A stretch of 64,000 nt of DNA from Aequorivita iocasae (GTDB lineage Bacteria > Bacteroidota > Bacteroidia > Flavobacteriales > Flavobacteriaceae): contig NZ_CP068439.1 in assembly GCF_016757735.1 (NCBI RefSeq), positions 2,816,001 through 2,880,000 of the forward strand. The letters run 5' to 3'. The position numbers and the translations under genes are program-made. The notes under the pieces are model-generated. The model was not told the origin of the DNA, ran no database searches, and saw only the letters and a list, made by a program, of their open reading frames with translations. Below are positions 35,009-45,000 of the stretch, in pieces (positions within the stretch are counted from its first letter, which is position 1; each line of letters begins with the position of its first letter).

Positions 35009-37108
35009 TTAGTTTACCAAATCGTTTTGAACATTGGCGGGAACCGGTTTATAGGATGAAAACGAAGATTTAAAAGTTGCCCTGCCCTGCGTCAATGATC
35101 GCAAATCGGTTGAAAAACCATATAGCTCGGCTTCGGGAGTCAGGCTTTTCAAAATTTGATAATTGTTGTTACTCTCTACACCCAGTATCATGGAGCGTCG
35201 TGCTTGTAAATCGGTCATGACACTTCCAACCATGTCTTCGGGTACTTTTACTGTGAGTTCCATTACGGGTTCCAAAAGCTTGGGATTGGCATTTAGAAAA
35301 GCTTCCTTGAAAGCATGTGCGCCTGCAATTTTAAAGGAAATGTCATTGGAGTCCACAGAGTGCATTTTTCCGTCATAAACCATTACGCGTACATCACGAA
35401 TGTACGAACCCGTTAACGGCCCTTCTTCCATTACTTCCAAAACTCCCTTCATTATTGAGGGCAAATACCGTAGGTCTATAACTCCGCCCACAATGCAGTT
35501 ATAAAAAACCAATTTTCCGCCCCAAGACAGATCCATTTCTTCTTTACCGCGAATGATAAACCCTTGCGGCTCCTCCATATTCTCATTCCAAGGCTCAATT
35601 TTTAAGTGAACTTCCGCAAACTGCCCCGAACCGCCCGACTGCTTTTTGTGCCTGTAATTTGACGTTGAAGAACGTTGAATGGTTTCACGGAATGCTATTT
35701 TAGGTTTTTCAAAACGTGCCTCTACACCATAGATATTTTTAAGCGTCCAATCTATGGTGGCAAGATGAAGGTCGCCTTGGCAGGAAAGAATAAGTTGTTT
35801 TGACTCTGCAGAAAAAGATATCTTGACCGTGGGATCTTGGCTGTGTATTTTTTTTAAAGACTCGCTCAGTTTTTCCTCGTCTTTTGTATTCACGGCAAAG
35901 ACCGCTTTTTTTATTCTTGATGGTGGAAATTTTATGGGCTTGATGCTGAGCACATGATTTGGGGCCGCCAAAGTATCATTGGTCTCTGTGAATTTAAGTT
36001 TTAGGGTTGCGCCAATATCCCCAACGGTAAGTTTGTTTACGGGCTGTCTTTCTTTTCCATCCATGATGAACAGTTGGTTTATTGTCTCTGTTTCGTTATT
36101 TCTGGAATTGGATAGCTTATCATTCAAGCGCACTTCACCGCTCATCACTTTAAAGAAGGTAATTTGTCCCAGATTTGGTTGATAGACAGTTTTAAAGACG
36201 AAAAGGGCCGTGGGGCTTTCCTTTGTTGCCTTTACGGCTTTTCCATCTACGCTTTGTTCGGGCTTTAAATCTGCCGCTGCGGGCGCTACATTGTCAATAA
36301 AGCCCATCAATCTTCCTGAGCCCATATCATTCAAAGCTGAAACACAAAATACTGGGAACAGTTCGTGGTTTATCATTCCGGCTTTTATGCCTTGGCGCAT
36401 TTCATCTTCATTCAAAGTGCCTTTTTCCAAAAAAAGCTCCAGTAAAGTTTCATCATTTTCTGCAGCTTTTTCTATTAATTCATTATTTAATTCCTTGGCC
36501 CATTCCTTTTGGCCATCAGGAATTTCCAGTTTCGCGGGCTTTCCTCCCTCGGGCCCAAACTTGTACATTTTCATCTTAAGTACATCCACAATGCACTGTG
36601 CGCCATCTACAACTAAAGGATACTGAATTTGCAAGGCATTATTGCCCACCAAGTTTTTTATGCTCTTAAAACTTTCGTCAAACTTCGAATTGATATGATC
36701 TATCTGGTTAATCACAAATAAAGTTGGTTTGTGGAATTTATCTATATAATTCCAAATAATTTCAGTTCCCACTTCCACACCTTGCTGTGCATTTAAAACG
36801 GTAACAATAGTATCTGCAACACGGATAGAGGAAATAATTTCACCAATGAAATCATCCAAACCGGGAGTGTCTATAATGTTTATTTTGTAATTGCGCCATT
36901 CAGTGTGCAGTGGGGTGGCAAAGACGGAGTTGCCCCGCTCGTGCTCAATGTCATGATAATCAGACACTGTATTTTTATTTTCAACTGTGCCACGGCGGTT
37001 AATAAGGCCTGCTTCAAAAAGCATGGTTTCTGCAAGTGTAGTTTTACCGCTGTTGTGGGCGCCTACGAATACTACATTTTTAATGTGTTTGTCGTCATAT
37101 ATTTTCAT
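35009..37108 (-). CDS. Elongation factor G-like GTPase (EF-G paralogue)
   Basis: The 699-residue protein follows the EF-G layout of G domain, domain II, III, IV and V. Its nucleotide motifs are divergent: G1 GAHNSGKT (canonical GHIDAGKT), G3 DTPGLDDF (canonical DTPGHVDF, so the catalytic His is Leu) and G4 NQID (canonical NKMD). EF-G paralogues of this type in Bacteroidetes are thought to act in a side role of translation or to lack normal GTP hydrolysis. The loss of the G3 histidine suggests slow or no GTPase activity. The main fusA is not in the window. Confidence 0.92.
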   Translation of the reverse strand: MKIYDDKHIKNVVFVGAHNSGKTTLAETMLFEAGLINRRGTVENKNTVSDYHDIEHERGNSVFATPLHTEWRNYKINIIDTPGLDDFIGEIISSIRVADTIVTVLNAQQGVEVGTEIIWNYIDKFHKPTLFVINQIDHINSKFDESFKSIKNLVGNNALQIQYPLVVDGAQCIVDVLKMKMYKFGPEGGKPAKLEIPDGQKEWAKELNNELIEKAAENDETLLELFLEKGTLNEDEMRQGIKAGMINHELFPVFCVSALNDMGSGRLMGFIDNVAPAAADLKPEQSVDGKAVKATKESPTALFVFKTVYQPNLGQITFFKVMSGEVRLNDKLSNSRNNETETINQLFIMDGKERQPVNKLTVGDIGATLKLKFTETNDTLAAPNHVLSIKPIKFPPSRIKKAVFAVNTKDEEKLSESLKKIHSQDPTVKISFSAESKQLILSCQGDLHLATIDWTLKNIYGVEARFEKPKIAFRETIQRSSTSNYRHKKQSGGSGQFAEVHLKIEPWNENMEEPQGFIIRGKEEMDLSWGGKLVFYNCIVGGVIDLRYLPSIMKGVLEVMEEGPLTGSYIRDVRVMVYDGKMHSVDSNDISFKIAGAHAFKEAFLNANPKLLEPVMELTVKVPEDMVGSVMTDLQARRSMILGVESNNNYQILKSLTPEAELYGFSTDLRSLTQGRATFKSSFSSYKPVPANVQNDLVN

Positions 37109-37467
37109 CTGTGTAAATATTATTGGTTAGTTTGTTTTCAGATGTGATGCGCCAAACACTTGTGAACAGGTTTGGACTTACTTATCTCTTAATAATCATA
37201 GAGTTATTGTAGTTTTTTTTTTGATTCTTAAATTTAAGAAATTAATTCTAAAAATCTTTCAGATTTGTATTTTTCATTTATGAGATTTAAAACCTATTTT
37301 AAGAAATCTTTGGTCACTCGTTTTTAAAAAAATCTTTTTGCCCATAAAATATTGTGAAGGCTTTAAAAAAATAATTGCCTTAGTATTAAATATTTATTAA
37401 AGTCAAGCTGTAATTATGATTGAGTCTCTTAAAGCCGTATCTTCACATAAATTAATAAAAAAACAAC
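37109..37467. other. 360-bp intergenic region with palindrome
   Basis: A divergent spacer between the EF-G paralogue and the YtxH gene. The core holds a perfect 16-bp palindrome TTCTTAAATTTAAGAA (37225-37240). Related half-sites, TTTTAAGAAATCTTT near 37299, recur downstream. I see no coding frame. A near -7 box TATCTTCA lies about 30 nt before the YtxH start. Confidence 0.5.
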
Positions 37468-37722
37468 ATGAACAATAAAGGAAAAGGATTATTAGCACTG
37501 CTTGGAGTAGCAGCCGGCGCTTTTGCATTTTGGAAATACAAAACTATGTCGCCCGAAGAGAAACAAAGATTGAAAGACAAAGCCAATGAAACTGGCAGAA
37601 AAATAAAAGAGAAAGCTGGCGAAGTGGAAGAAACAATTTCAGAAAAATACGAACAGCTTACTAATTCTGCAAGAAAAGAGGCAAATGATCTTAAAAGAAA
37701 AGCAAATGATTTGACAAATTAA
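37468..37722 (+). CDS. YtxH-domain small protein
   Basis: The 84-residue protein begins with a short hydrophobic segment (GLLALLGVAAGAFAFWKYKTM, about 6-26), followed by a long charged amphipathic helix with EKQRLKDKANETGRKIKEK and SARKEANDLKRKANDL. This is the YtxH layout, seen in small general-stress proteins. The exact role is unknown. A strong bidirectional terminator follows it. The long upstream region suggests regulation. Confidence 0.88.
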   Translation: MNNKGKGLLALLGVAAGAFAFWKYKTMSPEEKQRLKDKANETGRKIKEKAGEVEETISEKYEQLTNSARKEANDLKRKANDLTN

Positions 37723-37745
37723 GAGGCATTACTAATTAGTCTAAT

Positions 37746-37776
37746 AAAAAAATCCCGCAAATTGCGGGATTTTTTT
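37746..37776 (+). terminator. Bidirectional intrinsic terminator
   Basis: AAAAAAATCCCGC pairs with GCGGGATTTTTTT around AAATT. The A and T runs on both sides let it end both the YtxH transcript and the convergent cold-shock transcript. Confidence 0.9.
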
Positions 37777-37792
37777 ATTCGATTGAATTATA

Positions 37793-38239
37793 TCACTTTT
37801 TTGTGACTTTTACGGCATTCATTCCACGCTGCCCTTTTTCAAGTTCAAAAGAGACGCTGTCATTTTCCGATATTTCATCTATAATTCCGCTTACGTGCGT
37901 AAAGTATTTTTCATTGTTTTCGTCATCAATGATAAACCCGAAGCCTTTGGAAGAATCATAAAATGATACTTTTCCCTGTCTAACGGGATCAAAAGCCTCC
38001 CGCTCACCTTCTTCTTTAGGTGGAATGCCCAGTACAATATCTTCCGCGTCAATTTCTGGTTTGAGGGATGGATCTGGCGGAGTATCGGTCAGGTTTCCGT
38101 TGTGATCAACATAAACAAAGTCAATTCCCGGAGTTTTATCAGCTTTTCGGGCTTCTTTTTTCTTTTGTTTTTCTTCTCGTTTTTTCAGCTTTGCTTTTTC
38201 TTTTTCTTTCTTACTGTATGTTTGTTGCGATTTCGCCAT
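37793..38239 (-). CDS. Cold-shock domain protein with charged N-terminal extension
   Basis: The 148-residue product has a highly charged Lys/Glu-rich N-terminus (about 1-35), a linker, and a C-terminal cold-shock domain (about 85-148) with GKVSFYDSSKGFGFI (RNP1-like), YFTHVSG (RNP2-like, with F-T-H) and NDSVSFELEKGQRGMNAVKV. It binds single-stranded RNA or DNA. The classical CspA is about 70 residues, so this is a two-part variant common in flavobacteria. Its leader carries a terminator-like hairpin right before the start codon. Confidence 0.93.
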   Translation of the reverse strand: MAKSQQTYSKKEKEKAKLKKREEKQKKKEARKADKTPGIDFVYVDHNGNLTDTPPDPSLKPEIDAEDIVLGIPPKEEGEREAFDPVRQGKVSFYDSSKGFGFIIDDENNEKYFTHVSGIIDEISENDSVSFELEKGQRGMNAVKVTKK

Positions 38240-38261
38240 TTTTCATTTTTTTTTATAAAAA

Positions 38262-38288
38262 AAGCCATCCACGATTAGCAGATGACTT
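38262..38288 (-). terminator. Terminator-like hairpin in cold-shock gene leader (possible attenuator)
   Basis: On the minus strand AAGTCATC (38288-38281) pairs with GATGGCTT (38269-38262), 8 bp with one G-U, directly followed by a T-run. It lies 23 nt before the cold-shock start codon and downstream of the gene's own -7 box, so it is inside the leader. It could also end msrA transcripts. Confidence 0.55.
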
Positions 38289-38361
38289 TATAAGTATTTA
38301 TATGTTAGTGTTTTTTTTATTTGTTTACCTAATTGGATTTAAATTATTCATCCGATTTTTT

Positions 38362-38369
38362 CAAAGATA
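38362..38369 (-). promoter_or_regulatory. -7 box of cold-shock gene
   Basis: TATCTTTG on the minus strand is an exact TAnnTTTG. It predicts a leader of about 115 nt, long for this genome, as is usual for cold-shock genes. A TTG 24 nt further upstream is slightly beyond the usual spacing. Confidence 0.5.
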
Positions 38370-38444
38370 CAGAAAATTAAATTGTTAAAATCACAAAAAG
38401 GGTTAAAGTATTAACAGGTAAAAAATCTACTGTTTTAACGAAAA

Positions 38445-38984
38445 TTATTTCAACTTTTCCGAATACATTTTTCTAAGCTTTGCAAGTTTCGGTGAAATGA
38501 CTGCCGTACAGTATCCCTGTGATTGGTTTTTAGCATAATAATCTTGGTGGTAATCTTCCGCTGGATGGAATTTTCCCAACGGACTCAACTCTGTAACAAT
38601 AGAATTTTCATAATGGGACGCCATTTCCTTTAAAACTATTTCAGCTACCTCTTTTTGCTTTTCATTGTGATAGAAAATTACCGATCGATACTGCGTACCC
38701 CTATCTGCACCTTGTCTATTCAAAGTTGTGGGATCGTGGCTGGTCATGAAAATAATGAGCAATTCTTCAAAAGTAATTACCGATGAATCAAAAGTTAGCT
38801 GAATTACTTCGGCATGGCCCGTAAGACCGCTGCATATTTCTCGATAGGTAGGTATTCCCGGCACGTTTCCGCCAGAATAGCCCGAAACTACTTTCTCTAC
38901 TCCTTTTATTTGATTGAAAATTGCTTCGGTGCACCAAAAGCATCCGCCGCCAACCGTCATTTGGTGTAAATTTTTGTCTGCCAT
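38445..38984 (-). CDS. msrA: Peptide-methionine (S)-S-oxide reductase MsrA
   Basis: MsrA reduces methionine-S-sulfoxide in oxidised proteins. The 179-residue product has the active-site GGGCFWCTEA near its N-terminus, GYSGG, ICSGLTGHAEVIQL, HDPTTLNRQGADRGTQYRS and the HPAEDYHQDYY signature (each cited in part). It has no signal peptide, so it acts in the cytoplasm. It is monocistronic or read into the cold-shock gene. A -7 box is placed 22 nt upstream. Confidence 0.96.
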   Translation of the reverse strand: MADKNLHQMTVGGGCFWCTEAIFNQIKGVEKVVSGYSGGNVPGIPTYREICSGLTGHAEVIQLTFDSSVITFEELLIIFMTSHDPTTLNRQGADRGTQYRSVIFYHNEKQKEVAEIVLKEMASHYENSIVTELSPLGKFHPAEDYHQDYYAKNQSQGYCTAVISPKLAKLRKMYSEKLK

Positions 38985-39005
38985 GCTGTAATTTTATTAC
39001 TTTTC

Positions 39006-39013
39006 CAAAGATA
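39006..39013 (-). promoter_or_regulatory. -7 box of msrA
   Basis: TATCTTTG on the minus strand is an exact TAnnTTTG, 22 nt before the msrA start codon. No convincing -33 element. Confidence 0.45.
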
Positions 39014-39135
39014 ATTAATGCGGTATGCCATGTGCCTAAAGTATTGTTAAACCTGCTAGACTATTTTGAGGAAATTTATTCTTACGTTTTATAATGAAAT
39101 TTATATCTTAGAAAAAAATTATAAAACAACCTTCC

Positions 39136-39744
39136 ATGATTAAAAAATTATTATTTGTACTGCTTATTCTAAGCTGCTCATCACTTTTGTCACAAGAAAG
39201 ACCTATTGAAATTGTGGAAGGCACAAAGGGAAACCGCTTGTTTCTCTATGCCTTGAACAAAAACGAAAAAGATCTGGATATTATAATTACAGTTGAAGGA
39301 ACTAATTTTCGCCAAAGTAAAAGTGTACCACGCCCCGTCCGGGTTCCAGCTGCATCAAAGGTTTTGCTTACCAATCTAATGGTTGAAAGAGGTAAAAAAG
39401 CAAATTATACATATAAGTTGGATGTAAGTGATAGCCTTTCACGCCGCGCTTTGCGCAGGGAATTTGAGGCCATAAAAATTGATCCGAAAAAGAAAGTAAT
39501 CGTTTATATTCCTGAAACTTGTACCAGTTGCGATTCCTTGGTTGCCAAGCTTGATAAAAGCCCTTATTTATATACCTCATACAGCTTTTCAGAAAAGCCT
39601 GAACTGAAAAAACAGTTGGCTCCAGCCTTTGCAAATTCAACCGTAAAAATTGATTCTGTCGTTTCACCCATTGTAAGTTTGGGGGGCGTACTGCACGTGA
39701 AAATTGAGGATTACGAGCAATTATTGGAAGAGTTAAACAAATAA
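39136..39744 (+). CDS. Secreted protein with CxxC thioredoxin-like end
   Basis: The 202-residue product has a signal peptide (MIKKLLFVLLILSCSSLLSQ). The first half resembles a small beta domain (LFLYALNKNEKDLDIIITVEG). The second half starts KKVIVYIPETCTSCDSLVAKL with a CTSC motif near 130-133 and a glutaredoxin/thioredoxin-like pattern. A periplasmic redox role is plausible but unproven. It is convergent with tamL with only 2 nt between the stop codons. Confidence 0.72.
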   Translation: MIKKLLFVLLILSCSSLLSQERPIEIVEGTKGNRLFLYALNKNEKDLDIIITVEGTNFRQSKSVPRPVRVPAASKVLLTNLMVERGKKANYTYKLDVSDSLSRRALRREFEAIKIDPKKKVIVYIPETCTSCDSLVAKLDKSPYLYTSYSFSEKPELKKQLAPAFANSTVKIDSVVSPIVSLGGVLHVKIEDYEQLLEELNK

Positions 39745-39746
39745 TT

Positions 39747-42011
39747 TTAGAAAGGATATCCAATTCCAAAATTAAAGACCGTTTCATTTACATCAAAATT
39801 GAAACCTTCTTCGGTGGAGGGATCGTGGAATGGCGCAGCAAAATCAAAGCGAATTACAAAACCCTGCACGTCAACCCGAAGTCCTACTCCAGCCCCCATT
39901 CCCAGTTCATTTATAAAATTGGATGTGAATTTATCTGCACCATGGTAAACTGGGTTTGCTTTGGAATTCCAGATATTTCCGGCATCGGCAAAGACAGCAC
40001 CTTTTAAATATGAAATTATAGGAAACCTGTACTCAATATTGGCTTCTAGCCTAATATTTCCGGTTTGGTCAAAATAGTTATTCTCTGGATTCTCCGCATC
40101 GTTATAAGTTCCTGGCCCTAATGAGCGTATTCTGAAGGCCCTAACACTATACGGCCCTCCTGAATAATATTGTTTAACATAAGGGATAATATCACTATTA
40201 CCATACGCATATCCATAGCCGCCAAAGAGTCGGGTTGCGATAACTTGTTCTTTTCCAAAGTTGAAATGATATCTGAAATCTGCATCAAACTTGGCAAATT
40301 GCGCATACTCCAATCCCAAAAATTCCTTCTTCCCCATTTCGTTTTCCTTTCCGAATAGGCTGATGCTATTTCCGGCCACATCAACCGTAGCGTTCAGAAA
40401 AAATTGGTTCTTTTTGGCGGTATCTACCATGCCATTATAAGTAAAAGAATAGTTTAGCCCAGAAATAAATTGCTGGTCGAAGCTTCTTTTCAGAAAAGGA
40501 TTTTCATCCAAAATTTCCTCAAATTCAGGACTTGTATTCGAAGGTTTTGTATAATTGATGGAAATGGGAATAATCTCATGGGTAACGTATTTGTTTGCCT
40601 GCCATATATACCCAAACTGAGCCGTGCCCGAAAGTAGAGTGTATAATTTTGTTCTGCTGAGATAATCTACCCCCACACTGGTTTTTGTCTTCGGAATAGC
40701 ATATTCAAAGAAATCTGTATCAATTTTAATGGGGAAAATAACCCTTGGAAAAATAAGCTCAGATTTCAATCCAAGATTGATACTCGTGTTTCCACTATTG
40801 CTTCCACTGCCAAGTTGTACCTCATATCCAAAACTTGCCGTGGTATTTAAAGTTTCACCCCCATTGAATAGATTTCTATTGCTGTAAGTTACGGCCAATC
40901 CTGGGCCGGCAAAGCTGTTGGATTTTGTAACGGCCTGTAATTCTGCACGGATTGCGCGTTTGTTTAAAGGTGAAAGAAAAATATTCGCTTCCAAAATTCC
41001 CAAACTATCGGTTAGTGAAGAGTCTTTCTCTTTGTACTGAATGTTTACAAATTTATAAGCTCCAATCGTGGCGAGCCGCCTAGAGGTATTTCGGGAGTCT
41101 TCGGGACTGTAAAACTGTCCTTCCTCTAAAGTAATGAAAGGATCTAAATATTTGGGATTAAAAAAATCTGCGCTGTTTATAAAGTTTTTTTCGTTAAATC
41201 GGGTAACCTCAGTAGTTGTTGTGTCTTGGCTGTTGTAGTTTGCGTAAACGTTTATTTTTGAAATTTTATACGGAACAATTGCTTTATTGGGCACTTCCTT
41301 TTTCAATCGAAGATACAAATCGAACTTTTTTCTATCATACTGATTGGTATCTGCTTCAAAAATTAGAAAATTAGCATTAAAGTTATAGTAACCATTGTGT
41401 TTTAAATCGTTATCTATTCGCTCCCGTTCCAATTTCATGTTGGAAAGATCGAAGCGCATTCCTTTGCTTAATTTTGTCTTGCCCACACTCTGTTTTATTT
41501 CGGAATAAATTGGCCGGGGCAATGAATCCAATTGATAACTGGCAATGGTATATGGAGTTGGGGCCTTCACTGTGTAATTTATGGAAGCCTCCATTTCTTT
41601 TTCCTCAAATTCAGAACTTATTTGGCTATAAAAGAACCCTCTATTCTCCATTCTATTCCGTAGTATTTCCTCTACCTCAAAAGGTTTAACGTCACTTTGG
41701 TACACGGGCTCTTCGCCTATTCTCTTATAAAAAAAACGATTTATAAATCCTGGATTTTGCTGTTGCATTTTATAGTAGAAATGAAGACCGGGACGCATTC
41801 CCAGAAATTTACTGTTAGGTTCGGGACGCAATGCTTCTTCTAAAACGGTCTCAAGATTTTCTTTGTTATCTATTACCGAATCAGATTTAATTTCCACTGA
41901 AGCACCTGTATACAATCGCTCATCTTCCGGAATAAACTTTTTCACAGCACAAGACTGCAATAGTAGAAATACCGTTAAAAAAATAACTGTTATTTTATGA
42001 TTTTCCGTCAC
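39747..42011 (-). CDS. tamL: TamL, lipoprotein TamA/BamA-type outer-membrane protein
   Basis: The 754-residue protein has a lipoprotein signal peptide ending in the lipobox LLLQSCAVKKF (Cys near 21), which is the feature separating Bacteroidetes TamL from TamA. POTRA-like repeats fill about 30-360, and the C-terminal Omp85 barrel runs from about 380 to the end with GGPYSVRAFRIRSLGPGTY (the VRG(Y/F)-like lid-loop region) and a final aromatic residue (GIGYPF). It partners with TamB in a periplasm-spanning machine. It follows tamB by 46 nt, so the two form an operon. Confidence 0.93.
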   Translation of the reverse strand: MTENHKITVIFLTVFLLLQSCAVKKFIPEDERLYTGASVEIKSDSVIDNKENLETVLEEALRPEPNSKFLGMRPGLHFYYKMQQQNPGFINRFFYKRIGEEPVYQSDVKPFEVEEILRNRMENRGFFYSQISSEFEEKEMEASINYTVKAPTPYTIASYQLDSLPRPIYSEIKQSVGKTKLSKGMRFDLSNMKLERERIDNDLKHNGYYNFNANFLIFEADTNQYDRKKFDLYLRLKKEVPNKAIVPYKISKINVYANYNSQDTTTTEVTRFNEKNFINSADFFNPKYLDPFITLEEGQFYSPEDSRNTSRRLATIGAYKFVNIQYKEKDSSLTDSLGILEANIFLSPLNKRAIRAELQAVTKSNSFAGPGLAVTYSNRNLFNGGETLNTTASFGYEVQLGSGSNSGNTSINLGLKSELIFPRVIFPIKIDTDFFEYAIPKTKTSVGVDYLSRTKLYTLLSGTAQFGYIWQANKYVTHEIIPISINYTKPSNTSPEFEEILDENPFLKRSFDQQFISGLNYSFTYNGMVDTAKKNQFFLNATVDVAGNSISLFGKENEMGKKEFLGLEYAQFAKFDADFRYHFNFGKEQVIATRLFGGYGYAYGNSDIIPYVKQYYSGGPYSVRAFRIRSLGPGTYNDAENPENNYFDQTGNIRLEANIEYRFPIISYLKGAVFADAGNIWNSKANPVYHGADKFTSNFINELGMGAGVGLRVDVQGFVIRFDFAAPFHDPSTEEGFNFDVNETVFNFGIGYPF

Positions 42012-42057
42012 AGGAAGTGTTTGTTTTTAATTAGTTATACTTTCAAAAAGACATTTA

Positions 42058-45000
42058 TTATTTGTTTTCCACACGAGTTGATTCTTCAGGGTTTTGGGAA
42101 CTGTCTTTATCTTTTTGTTTATTTTCTGCTGCTTCTTTCTTTTTTTGTTCTTCAGCTTCCTTTCTTCTAGCCTTTTCCTTTTTGGTTTCCCCTCGAAGCA
42201 GTGCTTGCCAGAATTCATCAAATTTGTTGAATTCTTGAGTGAAGATCAATGCTATTCCGCTCACTATTGTCTGCCCGTCCACAATATTTTCAAATTCATT
42301 CTTTCTGAAACCTTTTAATCTGTAACGTCCGTTTTCGGTCAGCAAATATTCCAAGGTTACATTACCAATCAGCGGTGCTGGCTCATTGGTGGAGCCGCTG
42401 CCTTGAATATCCACTGCACTGCCCACACGCACTATTAATCTGTCGTTGAAAAGCTTCTTTTGTGCGGCTATGTCCAATTGTGTTCTTTGCTCAGCAATTT
42501 CTCCTTGGTAATCGGTATAACTATCCAAACCGAAATCCAGTTCCACGCCGGTACTGCCCAATAATTTATCTGAAAATACATTTAATTGGTCTGAAATGGC
42601 ATCGTTTAAATTATCTCGGGCAACGGTTGCAAAACCGCCGCTACTGCCGTCACTACCTGGCTCTGGATAAAACCTGCCAAGTACCAAAAGGGAAAATACC
42701 TGCCTATTAAGTTCGTCCTGCTGTGTGTTTAATTGTTGCAGTCTGCCATAAACCTGCCCCCCTATTGCACCTTGCTCATCTTCAAGCATATTAATGTCAA
42801 AACCTATAACGGGTTGTGTAAGTTGACCTTCAATATTTAAATAAACGTTGAATGGCAAAACTTGTTTGAATTTATTTTTAACACTGGGATCTGCTCCTGA
42901 GGTTACTGGCGCCATTAAAGGTGAGGCGGAAGCTTTTACTGTATATATTGCTTTAACATCAAGCTTTGCGTCAAAAGGATCTCCGGACCAGGTTACCCTG
43001 CTTTCTGGTGAAAGCTCAAATCTTCGATTTACCAAACTGTATAAATTCATCTCATAATGTCCACCTTCAATGTCATACACACCGCTTAAAGTCATCCTTC
43101 CGTTCGGATTCATATTGAAATCGAATTCACCATCACCGAAAACCTCAAAATTATCACCAGTCTCTTTATCAATGATGATGGTGATCTTTGCTGCTTTGCC
43201 AATTCTTAAAAGTGCATTTACATCTATGCCACTAACGGTAGCAGTTTTTTCTAAATTTTTGGTTAAAATAGCATCTGGATTTTCGCGATTAACAAAAATA
43301 ACTACGCCATCTCTTTCCTCTATGGCAACTGCAGAAGAGGGTAAAACATAGGTAACGTCGGTTTCATCATTTACTGAAATCTGTGCATTCAGTTTGGGAA
43401 TTTGAAGATCTCCCGTTAATGTCGCGTCAGCATCAAAAGAGGCTTTTCCATATATGAAATCATTATCATCTTTGGTTGCATTAAGTACTTGGAAATTTTC
43501 TGCATTCAATTTTACATCAAACGTTGGGTTCAAAAGTTTTTCAGTACCCACATTTCCGCTCATAACCAGCTCATTGCCATTTTCGTCAAGAACCGTAAAA
43601 TTGTCCATTGCCAGACCATCATTGTTTATACGAAGAATTTCATTGGGAAAGGTAAATGGCGCATTCAGCTTTGTAATGGTAAAATCGGCATTTTTAAAAT
43701 TAAGGCTTCCATTATATTCAGGGGAAAGGGTTGTTCCTGCAACTTCAAATTTACCCGAAAAACTACTATCGGTATTTTTTACCTCTCCCATGGTAAATCC
43801 TTCCAGAGCACTCATTTTGAATTCATTTATATCCAAATCCAAATTTAATTTTGCATCGGTTTGTGTTGCAACATAATCTCCGGTAAGGTCTAGATCTACT
43901 TCACCTTCCTTGAGCGCTAAATCAAAATCGTAACTATTTCCCCCTTTTGATTTAGCGTCTACTGTCAAAATTCCCAGATCTACGTCCAGAAGATTTAATT
44001 TCTCAACTGAAATATCTGCCAACATTCCTGCATTTCCAAAGGGTTCAACAATGGCAAGATTTCCGTTCAAGCTTCCTTTTGCAAGCTCTTCAGCGGGATT
44101 TAAATAATTTAGAATTTCACTTAATTTGAAATTTTCAAAAGTAATGGCAGCGTGCTGTTTCGCAACTCCCGGCAGGTTGTTGGATAATTCAACAACAGAA
44201 TTATTTTGACTAAACCGAAAATTATTAAACTCCAAAGTATTATTGGTGTAGATAACTTCATTATCTGTGGGCGTTTGCCAGAGATTTTTATCCAAAATTA
44301 TATCATCTGGTAATACATGAAAACGAAGCCTATCCGAAGTTCCAGTAATTTGCGACTGTATATTTATCAAAGTACTATCGTTATAAACTGAATTAAACGT
44401 GAGGTTAAGTTCTCCATTTTGTTGACTGCCTGTAACTTTTGTCTTGGGAATATCCAATGGGCCGCCTTTGAGACTCTTAAAACCTAAATCGAAAACAAAT
44501 TTATCGGTATCGGTATCCATTCTGAAAGCTAGACTGTCCAATTCGTTTCCTCCATAATTTATATGTGGGGCAGTAATATCTGCCTTTAATTTTCGGGCAG
44601 CTTCATCAAAGGCCACGTCAATTTTAATGGTATCCAAGTCTTTAACGTTTACCAGGAAAACTTCATTTAAAACCGGCGCTTCTACTATCTTTCCCTTTAT
44701 ATCAAGTTTTACGGGACTGTGTAGGGTATCAGCAAATTTTACCTGCTTAGAAAAATAGCTGGAAATATGCCGTTGAACCGAACGGCTAAAAGTTTCGGGG
44801 TCTGTATTGCTTTCCAGACTTAATTCTATCATTTTGTTATCGAGCCAAATGGAAGTAGTGTCACTGCGCACATGAGCCGTAGCCAAAATTTCACCCACCA
44901 AATAACTTCTGTTGTCGTACACCACTACCCCATCACCCACCGTTGAAATTACATCAAAACCATCTTCATTTCCTTCAAAATCGGCATCCAGTTTAAAAGC

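Noticed and set aside
42027-42221. Minus-strand lysine-rich frame of 64 codons at the end of tamB
   Set aside because: It overlaps tamB's C-terminal coding region in another frame and reflects its A-rich codons.
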